Assembly: GCA_934636325.1 (NCBI GenBank)
Contig: CAKUAK010000133.1
Coordinates: 1 to 6,062 of the forward strand
Length of the DNA stretch: 6,062 bases
Source of the DNA: an uncultured Eubacteriales bacterium
GTDB taxonomy: Bacteria; Bacillota; Clostridia; Oscillospirales; Butyricicoccaceae
Reading direction: 5' to 3'
Shown: positions 1-4,642 of the stretch, piece by piece
Layout: each line of letters starts with the position of its first letter
Numbering within the stretch: the stretch's first letter is position 1
The notes under the pieces: generated by a model
What the model saw: the letters and a program-made list of their open reading frames with translations, nothing else
Database searches by the model: none
What the model was told of the DNA's origin: nothing
Position numbers and translations under genes: made by a program

Positions 1-3
1 CAT

Positions 4-38
4 AAAAGCCGACCCCCGGGAGCAAGCTCCCGGGGGTC
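4..38 (-). terminator. Intrinsic terminator of the MATE gene
   Basis: Positions 11-23 and 26-38 are perfectly complementary (GACCCCCGGGAGC / GCTCCCGGGGGTC). In practice this is a 12-bp GC-rich stem with a 4-nt loop. On the minus strand the stem is followed by GGC and then TTTT (positions 7-4). It begins 4 nt after the TAA stop of the MATE gene, as expected for its transcript end. On the plus strand the stem is followed by CCATTTTAT, so it could also work in the other direction for a gene left of the window. Confidence 0.88.
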
Positions 39-42
39 CATT

Positions 43-1386
43 TTATATGCTGTAGAGCGTTCCGTTCCTCTTCAGATATATGAAATATATGATGCACACT
101 GCGACCGAAAATACCGACGCCAGCGGAGCGGCAAGTCCGATGTGATAGAGGGTCGCCCCCTCCATACGGCTTACAAAATAGGAAAACGGGACCCTGACAA
201 GGAATGTGGCGGCGACATTGTGGGCCATCGTCACCATCGAGCGTCCGCAGCCGCTGAAATACGAATTAAGGTTGAACACAAAGCTAACGACGATGCAGTC
301 GAGTGAATAGGAACGCAGATAAAGGGCCGCCGCCCTTATGACCTCGGGGTCCTTGGAGAATATGGCCGTCAGGCTCTCGGCATTGAATTGGGTATAGACG
401 GTCAGCGCCGTGCCGATGATAAAGGATACCGCCATGCTGCATATCATCGAGTTCATGGCTCTCTCCGGCTTGCGCGCGCCGATATTCTGCGCAACCATCG
501 TTGCCGTGGCCGCCGAGAAAGAGCTTGCCGGAAGCATGAAGAAGGATATCAGCTTTTCCGTGACGCCGACGGCGGCCGATGCGACCAGCCCCATGGCGTT
601 GATTATGGCCGTTATCAAAAGGAAGGATATGCTTATAAACGCGCTTTGGAATGCCAGCGGAGTCCCGACGCTGAGCAGCCATTTGAGCGAGGGCTTGTCT
701 ATGGCGATATACCTGCGGCTGAAGGGAAACGACAGCCCCCTCTTCACCATGTATATGACCGAAAGTATAAAGCTGATGCCCTGGGCAAATATCGTCGCCA
801 GTGCGGCTCCGGCCGCGCCCAGGCCGAGTACCCCAACGAGGATATAGTCGCCGACTATATTGATGACGCAGGCTATGAATATGAACAGTACCGGCGTCCG
901 CGAATCGCCCATGCCCCTGAATATACCTGCCGTCACGTTATAGCCGAGTATGAACGGAACGCCGCAGGCGCATATCATGACATACTGCTTTGTGAACTCA
1001 AAGGCCTCGGCCGGGGCCTGCATCGCCTTTGTCATCGGTTCGGCAAGGGCCAGCATGACCGGCACGAACACTATACCGGCGACCGCAAAGGCGACCGCCA
1101 TCGTCCCGACGGCCTTTGCCGCGCCGTCGTCATTCTTTTCGCCTACCTTTTGGGCTATCAGCACCGTTCCTCCGGTGCACAGGCCCAGAATGGTACTCGT
1201 TATCGTCGTAAATATCTGACTTCCTGTCGATACGGCCGAAACGGCGGCCGAACCCGAAAACTTGCCGACCATGAACATGTCGGCCGCGCCGTAAAACGAC
1301 TGCAGCAGACTTGCCAGCAAAAACGGCACGGCAAATCTGACCAGCGCCGGGGCTATCCTGCCTTCTGTGAGCGATCTTTCTTTCAT
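43..1386 (-). CDS. MATE-family multidrug/cation-coupled efflux transporter
   Basis: Polytopic inner-membrane antiporter of the MATE family, which exports drugs or metabolites using Na+ or H+ gradients; the substrate cannot be told from sequence. From the preferred start it has 447 residues, the usual MATE length, with about 12 hydrophobic segments in two homologous halves. Visible family signatures are ADMFMVGKF (35-43), LIAQKVGEKND (76-86) with its second-half counterpart MVAQNIGARKPERA (297-310), FRGMGDSRTP (156-165) with its counterpart SGCGRSMVTM (378-387), and NIVGDYIL (176-183). Two ATGs lie close together. The outer one (1392) abuts the GGAGG at 1393-1397 with no spacer. The inner one (1386) has a 6-nt spacer and is therefore preferred. 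Transcription seems to start upstream of a hairpin-containing leader (promoter 1480-1508, leader ORF 1412-1456), suggesting attenuation control. A strong terminator follows. The fold is certain; drug export is inferred from the family. Confidence 0.93.
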   Translation of the reverse strand: MKERSLTEGRIAPALVRFAVPFLLASLLQSFYGAADMFMVGKFSGSAAVSAVSTGSQIFTTITSTILGLCTGGTVLIAQKVGEKNDDGAAKAVGTMAVAFAVAGIVFVPVMLALAEPMTKAMQAPAEAFEFTKQYVMICACGVPFILGYNVTAGIFRGMGDSRTPVLFIFIACVINIVGDYILVGVLGLGAAGAALATIFAQGISFILSVIYMVKRGLSFPFSRRYIAIDKPSLKWLLSVGTPLAFQSAFISISFLLITAIINAMGLVASAAVGVTEKLISFFMLPASSFSAATATMVAQNIGARKPERAMNSMICSMAVSFIIGTALTVYTQFNAESLTAIFSKDPEVIRAAALYLRSYSLDCIVVSFVFNLNSYFSGCGRSMVTMAHNVAATFLVRVPFSYFVSRMEGATLYHIGLAAPLASVFSVAVCIIYFIYLKRNGTLYSI

Positions 1387-1392
1387 CTTCAT

Positions 1393-1397
1393 CCTCC
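1393..1397 (-). promoter_or_regulatory. Ribosome binding site that fixes the MATE start
   Basis: The minus strand reads GGAGG directly followed by ATGAAGATG. The first ATG has zero spacing and is unlikely to be used. The second, 6 nt away, is optimally placed, so the protein should begin MKERSLTEG. The site lies 14 nt after the stop codon of the leader ORF, close enough for reinitiation or coupling. Confidence 0.8.
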
Positions 1398-1411
1398 AAT
1401 ATCTCTGTATA

Positions 1412-1456
1412 TCAAAAGCCGGATAAGAAGGGGGTTTTCCCCATCTTATCCGGCAT
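1412..1456 (-). CDS. Putative 14-aa leader peptide upstream of the MATE gene
   Basis: A short ORF encoding MPDKMGKTPFLSGF starts at ATG 1456-1454 and ends with TGA at 1414-1412. It is preceded by GGAGG (1467-1463) with an ideal 6-nt spacer, as strong as any ribosome site in the window. The ORF covers the whole hairpin 1418-1454: the G of its ATG is the first base of the 5' arm, and the stop codon comes right after the T-run. This matches the general design of leader peptides that control antibiotic-resistance and efflux genes by ribosome-mediated attenuation (known examples include bmrB ahead of bmrCD and the ermK leader). I do not recognise the peptide itself. Its small size means translation is an inference from the SD, spacing and position. 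Confidence 0.55.
   Translation of the reverse strand: MPDKMGKTPFLSGF
1414..1454 (-). terminator. Hairpin terminator/attenuator between feo operon and MATE gene
   Basis: On the minus strand an 11-bp stem GCCGGATAAGA (1454-1444) / TCTTATCCGGC (1428-1418) continues past one U-U mismatch into 4 G-C pairs, closed by the loop AAAAC. The stem is followed by TTTT (1417-1414). It is the only terminator-like structure after the feo operon, so it probably ends that transcript. It also lies downstream of the promoter at 1480-1508 and 32 nt before the MATE start, so any transcript from that promoter must read through it. That makes it a candidate attenuator. The T-run is short (4), so termination may be incomplete. 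Confidence 0.75.
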
Positions 1457-1479
1457 ACTGTACCTCCGATGGCTCAGCT

Positions 1480-1508
1480 ATTTTAATATATACGCGGCGA
1501 TATGTCAA
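1480..1508 (-). promoter_or_regulatory. Sigma-A promoter for the MATE leader and gene
   Basis: The minus strand has TTGACA at 1508-1503, a 17-nt spacer and TAAAAT at 1485-1480, close to the sigma-70/sigma-A consensus. Transcription would start near 1473, giving roughly a 17-nt untranslated stretch before the leader ORF and about 87 nt before the MATE start. The promoter sits just after the end of the FeoB-associated gene and upstream of the attenuator hairpin. No promoter-like sequence fits between the hairpin and the MATE start. Confidence 0.75.
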
Positions 1509-1511
1509 GGG

Positions 1512-1667
1512 TCATGATTTATGATGCCCGTCATGCCGGCATCGCCCCGGACACTCCGAACATCCGCCGCATTTTCCACAGCAGCCCCCGCGGCCTTTCC
1601 TGACCTTGATAGCCAGATATACCAAAGCCGCCAGCACGGCAAGAACGACGATATCCTGCGGCTTCAT
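1512..1667 (-). CDS. FeoB-associated Cys-rich membrane protein
   Basis: Small protein of 51 residues resembling the FeoB-associated Cys-rich family found after feoB in many Bacillota. It has one N-terminal membrane segment (about residues 5-21), a basic stretch KVRKGR (21-26), then a Cys/His-rich tail with Cys at 29, 30, 33, 36, 39 and 43 and His at 45, 48 and 49. The N-in orientation with a cytoplasmic Cys tail is inferred from the basic residues. The family role is not firmly established; it may aid FeoB assembly, sense iron or redox state, or replace FeoC. The start MKPQDIV is chosen because it fits the family N-terminus and lies 1 nt after the feoB stop (TAG). A start 13 codons upstream at 1706 is possible but would add an atypical extension overlapping feoB. 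A GGGG lies 8 nt upstream. The gene is the last in the feo operon. Confidence 0.82.
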   Translation of the reverse strand: MKPQDIVVLAVLAALVYLAIKVRKGRGGCCGKCGGCSECPGRCRHDGHHKS

Positions 1668-1668
1668 A

Positions 1669-3684
1669 CTATAACCCCAGCGCCAGCCCGAAGGAATATA
1701 CGACAAAGGCGCAGGCCCAGGCTATCGCCGTCTGCAATGCCATCATACCGGCTGCCTTGCCTATCCCGCCCAGCTCTCGCTTGACGGCCGCCATCGCGGC
1801 GACACAGGGCATATAGAGCAGTGTAAAGACAAGGAATGACACGGCCTGAAGTCTGGTCGTAAATAGCGTGCCCAGAAGGACCGGCAGGGTGCTCTTCGTC
1901 GCGCCGAGAAGCATGGTCAGCGTGCTGACAACAGCCTCCTTTGCGCCTAAACCGGTCATAAGGGCGGCGGCGCACTGCCATTTGCCGAAGCCGAGCGGCC
2001 TGAATACCGGCGCTATCCTCTTGCTTATCGCGACCAGCATGCTTCTTTCGGGATCGCTGACCATCGCAAAGCTGAAATCAAGATTCTGAAGCAGCCATAT
2101 GACTATCGACGCCATGAAGATTATCGTAAAGGCCTTTACAAGGAAATCCTTCGCCTTTTCCCACATCAGATAAAGACAGCTTTTGGGCGACGGTATGCGA
2201 TAGGCCGGAAGTTCGAGCACAAAGGGCGCGGGCCGTCCGCGGAAGAGACTGCCCTTGAGCATCAGGCCGACAAGTATGCCGACCAATATGCCGGTAACAT
2301 AAAGACCCATCATGACGAGCGCCGTATTGTGCGGGAAGAAGGCCTGACACATGACAGAATATATCGGCAGCTTGGCCGAGCATGACATAAAGGGGATCAG
2401 CATGATGGTCATACGCCGGTCGCGCTCCCCCGGAAGGGTGCGGGTCGCCATTATGGCGGGCACCGAACATCCGAAGCCGATGAGCATCGGCACAAAGGAT
2501 CGTCCCGAAAGACCTATCGTCCTCAAAAGTCTGTCCATGACAAAGGCTACCCTCGCCATATATCCGCTGTCCTCAAGGATCGACAGCAGCAGAAACAGAA
2601 CGACGATAGTCGGCAGAAAGGACAGCACAGAGCCTATTCCCGCACAGGCCCCGTCGACCACCAGCGAATGTAGCCACGGGCTGACCCCCGCCGCCGTAAG
2701 GCCTCTGTCAATGAGGCCTATTCCGCCGTCGATCAGCACCTGAAAGGCGTCGGACAAAAACGGCCCGACAAGGCCGAAGGTCAGCCAGAATACCGTCATC
2801 ATTATCCCGAGGAATATCGGTATGCCGTATATCCTGTGGGTAAGTACCTGATCTATCTTCCACGAGCGCTGCTGCTCGCGGGTCTCGCCGGGATGCTTGA
2901 CCACACTTTCGCATACGCCCTCGATAAATGTATATCTCATATCAGCCAGCGCCGCTTCGCGGTCGGTGCCGAGGGTCTGCTCCATATCCTCGACGATATG
3001 GCCTATGACATCCATATCGGCCGGGTGTATCTCAAGCAGCTTTGCCATCGGCTCGTCTCCCTCGACCAGCTTTGTCGCGGCAAACCTCACCGGGACGTTA
3101 TGGCGCTGGGCATGATCCTCTATTATATGAGCCACCGAATGAAGGGCACGGTGCACAGGTCCGGTGCAGAAGTCGACCTTCTGGGGCCGGATGTCCTTTT
3201 CCACGACCTCAATGGCTTTGTCGACAAGGTCGTGGACCCCGTCGCCGCTTATGGCCGCGATCGGGATGACCGGGATGCCCAGCTGACGGCTCATCTCTTC
3301 AACGTCGATGCTGCCGCCCGAGCCCGTCATTTCGTCCATCATATTGAGGGCCAGCACCATCGGCTTGTTGAGCTCTATCAGCTGGAGGGTCAGATAAAGG
3401 TTCCTCTCTATATTGGTGGCGTCGGTGATATTTATTATCCCGGCCGGCTCGGGCGACAGCAGGAAATCCCTTGTGACCACCTCTTCGGCCGTATACGGCG
3501 ATATGGAATAAATGCCCGGAAGGTCGACGACATGGGCGCCGTCGTGCCCGAGTATATCGCCCTCCTTGCGGTCGACGGTAACTCCGGGGAAATTGCCGAC
3601 ATGCTGGCGCGAACCGGTCAGCTGGTTGAAAAGGGTCGTCTTTCCGCAGTTCTGGTTGCCTGCCAGGGCAAAGGTGATATTCAT
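1669..3684 (-). CDS. feoB: Ferrous iron transport protein B (GTP-gated Fe2+ permease)
   Basis: Main Fe2+ uptake protein of the Feo system in the cytoplasmic membrane. The 671 residues begin with a G-protein domain: G1 GNQNCGKTT (9-17), G2 around NFPGVTVD with Thr36, G3 DLPG (54-57), G4 NMMD (114-117) and a G5-like AAISGDG (143-149). A helical regulatory (GDI-like) region follows to about 270. The membrane core then carries the family signatures EDSGYMARVAF (371-381), GFGCSVPAIMATRTLPGE (403-420), the Gate-type SCSAKLPIY (434-442) and GLGAKEAVVSTL (578-589). It is shorter than the roughly 773-residue E. coli protein, as is usual for Clostridia. The ATG overlaps the feoA stop as ATGA, with AAGGGG 8 nt upstream, indicating translational coupling. 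It is co-transcribed with feoA and the downstream Cys-rich gene. It is intact, with no missing GTPase motif. Confidence 0.97.
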   Translation of the reverse strand: MNITFALAGNQNCGKTTLFNQLTGSRQHVGNFPGVTVDRKEGDILGHDGAHVVDLPGIYSISPYTAEEVVTRDFLLSPEPAGIINITDATNIERNLYLTLQLIELNKPMVLALNMMDEMTGSGGSIDVEEMSRQLGIPVIPIAAISGDGVHDLVDKAIEVVEKDIRPQKVDFCTGPVHRALHSVAHIIEDHAQRHNVPVRFAATKLVEGDEPMAKLLEIHPADMDVIGHIVEDMEQTLGTDREAALADMRYTFIEGVCESVVKHPGETREQQRSWKIDQVLTHRIYGIPIFLGIMMTVFWLTFGLVGPFLSDAFQVLIDGGIGLIDRGLTAAGVSPWLHSLVVDGACAGIGSVLSFLPTIVVLFLLLSILEDSGYMARVAFVMDRLLRTIGLSGRSFVPMLIGFGCSVPAIMATRTLPGERDRRMTIMLIPFMSCSAKLPIYSVMCQAFFPHNTALVMMGLYVTGILVGILVGLMLKGSLFRGRPAPFVLELPAYRIPSPKSCLYLMWEKAKDFLVKAFTIIFMASIVIWLLQNLDFSFAMVSDPERSMLVAISKRIAPVFRPLGFGKWQCAAALMTGLGAKEAVVSTLTMLLGATKSTLPVLLGTLFTTRLQAVSFLVFTLLYMPCVAAMAAVKRELGGIGKAAGMMALQTAIAWACAFVVYSFGLALGL

Positions 3685-3911
3685 ATGCTCTGCCCCTTCA
3701 ATGTGATCTTTTCGGCATCCTCAAGCCGCAGCGTCAGCTCGTATCCCCTTAGCTTTATTTCTATCGGATCGCCCATCGGTGCTTTCTTTCTCATCATTAC
3801 CTTGGTTCCCGGGGTCAGCCCCATATCGAGCAGCCTGCGGCGCAGGGCGCCCTCTCCGCCGACAGTTTCTATGATATCCTGGCTGCCGATCTTCAGCTTG
3901 TCCAGTGTCAT
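3681..3911 (-). CDS. feoA: FeoA, ferrous iron transport accessory protein
   Basis: A small cytoplasmic SH3-like protein of 76 residues, the usual length of a single-domain FeoA, thought to modulate FeoB. Family hallmarks are the LRRRLLDMGLTPGTKV stretch (23-38), PMGDPIEI (45-52) and RGYELTLR (55-62), ending with the conserved EDAEKI. The start is supported by GGGAGG at 3925-3920, 8 nt upstream. Its TGA overlaps the feoB ATG by 4 nt. It is the first gene of the operon and lies about 35 nt downstream of the predicted transcription start, behind two DtxR-type operator repeats, so it should be induced when iron is scarce. Confidence 0.95.
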   Translation of the reverse strand: MTLDKLKIGSQDIIETVGGEGALRRRLLDMGLTPGTKVMMRKKAPMGDPIEIKLRGYELTLRLEDAEKITLKGQSI

Positions 3912-3930
3912 ATGCCATACCTCCCAAAAG

Positions 3931-3945
3931 TTAGCTTAGGCTTAC
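3931..3945 (-). promoter_or_regulatory. DtxR/IdeR-type iron box 1 (proximal to feoA)
   Basis: The plus strand reads TTAGCTTAGGCTTAC, which shares its TTAG--TAGGCT-AC core with the IdeR/DtxR consensus TTAGGTTAGGCTAACCTAA (14 of 19 positions over the full box, counted by eye). It lies just downstream of the predicted feo transcription start (about 3946), where a bound repressor would block initiation or escape. The repressor itself is not in the window. An MntR-like member of the same family is an alternative. Confidence 0.7.
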
Positions 3946-3952
3946 AAATCAG

Positions 3953-3981
3953 ATATTAGCATAGGCTAACAACGCTGTCAA
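3953..3981 (-). promoter_or_regulatory. Sigma-A promoter of the feo operon
   Basis: The minus strand has TTGACA at 3981-3976, a 17-nt spacer and TAATAT at 3958-3953, nearly consensus. The predicted start is near 3946, leaving a leader of about 35 nt before feoA. Iron box 2 occupies most of the spacer and touches the -10, and box 1 covers the start region. This is the layout of a strong promoter held off by a repressor. Confidence 0.82.
3956..3970 (-). promoter_or_regulatory. DtxR/IdeR-type iron box 2 (within the feo promoter spacer)
   Basis: The plus strand reads TTAGCATAGGCTAAC, a direct repeat of box 1 (TTAGCTTAGGCTTAC; 13 of 15 identical) with a 25-bp period. It matches 13 of 19 positions of the IdeR/DtxR consensus by eye and contains the conserved TAGGCTAAC half. 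It overlaps the -10 hexamer and the spacer of the feo promoter, so occupancy should exclude RNA polymerase. Confidence 0.75.
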
Positions 3982-4003
3982 GCGGGTCATGCCGCTCCGG
4001 CGA

Positions 4004-4032
4004 TTGAAAAAAACATCCTTCCGGTATATAAT
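4004..4032 (+). promoter_or_regulatory. Sigma-A promoter of ruvX
   Basis: TTGAAA (4004-4009), a 17-nt spacer and a perfect TATAAT (4027-4032). The predicted start is near 4039, leaving a short leader of about 25 nt that contains AAAAAGGAG. It is divergent from the feo promoter: the two -35 hexamers are separated by 22 bp, and the iron boxes lie outside this promoter. Confidence 0.82.
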
Positions 4033-4063
4033 TATATTCACTTTCAAAAAGGAGTATGCCTAT

Positions 4064-4474
4064 ATGAAAATAATGGCCATAGATCTCGGCGATGTCCGCA
4101 CCGGAGTCGCCTTTTCCGACATCACCGGCTTCATCGCCGGGCGAAGCGTGACCATAACCTGCCGCGACCGCGAGGCGCTGGCCGATCAGATATGCGATAT
4201 GATCCAAAAGGAGGGCGCGCAGGAGATCGTCCTCGGTCTCCCTCTCAACATGGACGGCACCGAAGGGCCGAGGGCCGAAAAATCCCGCGCCTTCGGCCGG
4301 CTCATGGCCGAAAAGACCGGCCTTCCCATCCACTATGCCGACGAACGCGGCAGCTCGATCACGGCCAACAGGATATTGAGTGACGCCGGAAAAAAACGCG
4401 GGCGCCAGCGGGCGCAGGTCGACGCCGTTGCCGCGGCGATAATACTTCAGAGTTATCTCGATTCCCGCAGGTGA
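4064..4474 (+). CDS. ruvX: RuvX/YqgF family nuclease (pre-16S rRNA processing; putative Holliday junction resolvase)
   Basis: Cytoplasmic RNase H-fold nuclease family; YqgF in E. coli acts in maturing the 16S rRNA 5' end, and a Holliday junction role has been proposed. The 136 residues equal the usual family length. Signatures are AIDLGDVRTGVA (5-16, catalytic-type Asp7), IVLGLPLNMDGTEGP (55-69), YADERGSS (91-98) and VDAVAAAIILQSYLD (119-133, Asp120). The DERGSS segment replaces the more common DERLTT, a mild deviation. The ATG at 4064 is chosen because AAAAAGGAG (4046-4054) lies 9 nt upstream and the product begins at the conserved first strand. The frame is open for 25 codons upstream, but that extension would run through the promoter. 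No clear hairpin terminator follows; a T-rich stretch (4513-4528) lies downstream. Confidence 0.92.
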   Translation: MKIMAIDLGDVRTGVAFSDITGFIAGRSVTITCRDREALADQICDMIQKEGAQEIVLGLPLNMDGTEGPRAEKSRAFGRLMAEKTGLPIHYADERGSSITANRILSDAGKKRGRQRAQVDAVAAAIILQSYLDSRR

Positions 4475-4562
4475 GTTTTGTTCATTTTGCCCATATCTGT
4501 CTGTGTAATCTTCTGATTTTTGTTTTTTAACATCATTTGCACTTTCTCACCACGGCCCATGA

Positions 4563-4571
4563 TGATATAAT
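4563..4571 (+). promoter_or_regulatory. Extended -10 promoter of the M20 amidohydrolase gene
   Basis: TGATATAAT forms an extended -10 (TGn followed by a perfect TATAAT at 4566-4571). At the 17-nt position the -35 is poor (TTTCTC, 4543-4548), and TTGCAC at 4537 is too far away (23 nt), so the extended -10 probably carries the promoter. The predicted start is near 4578, giving a leader of about 65 nt. Confidence 0.65.
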
Positions 4572-4575
4572 TATT

Positions 4576-4614
4576 GCGTAAAAAGCTGAAACAGCACATT
4601 CACGCATAAAAAGC
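4576..4614 (+). repeat. Direct repeat in the leader of the M20 gene
   Basis: GCGTAAAAAGC (4576-4586) and GCATAAAAAGC (4604-4614) are 11-bp direct repeats with one mismatch, 28 bp apart. A weaker third copy, GCATAAATAAT, overlaps the second from 4613. They start at the predicted transcription start. TGCGT (4575-4579) can also pair with ACGCA (4602-4606), though this stem is short. Function is unknown; an operator is possible, but the AT-rich context makes chance likely. Confidence 0.35.
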
Positions 4615-4628
4615 ATAAATAATATTCG

Positions 4629-4634
4629 AAAGGA
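4629..4634 (+). promoter_or_regulatory. Ribosome binding site that fixes the M20 gene start
   Basis: GAAAGGATGATCAACATG: the AAAGGA runs straight into the first ATG (4634), leaving no spacer. The second in-frame ATG (4643) is 8 nt from the AGGA and is therefore preferred, giving a protein that begins MTDRQQL. Confidence 0.75.
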
Positions 4635-4642
4635 TGATCAAC

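Noticed and set aside
388..1524. Open frame of 378 codons on the plus strand, antisense to the MATE gene
   Set aside because: The composition (rich in Arg, Tyr, Gly, Asp, His) is that of an antisense shadow, with no recognisable domain. It crosses the MATE leader and terminator hairpin.
1523..1542. Inverted repeat GATGCC...GGCATC near the end of the Cys-rich gene
   Set aside because: Only a 6-bp stem with a 9-nt loop, inside coding sequence and not followed by a T-run. It is explained by the coding content.
2836..3939. Open frame of 367 codons on the plus strand opposite feoB/feoA
   Set aside because: It lies wholly antisense to the FeoB GTPase domain and FeoA, both recognised with confidence, and has no family features of its own.
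3982..4001. Small GC palindromes between the feo and ruvX promoters
   Set aside because: Stems of only 4 bp in GC-rich DNA, too short to support a site.
3989..4063. 25-codon N-terminal extension of ruvX
   Set aside because: It would include the -35, spacer and -10 of the ruvX promoter and has no ribosome site. The conserved family N-terminus begins at the ATG at 4064.
4513..4528. T-rich stretch after ruvX as an intrinsic terminator
   Set aside because: No stable hairpin could be found directly upstream, so it is not called. Termination by another route or read-through remains possible.
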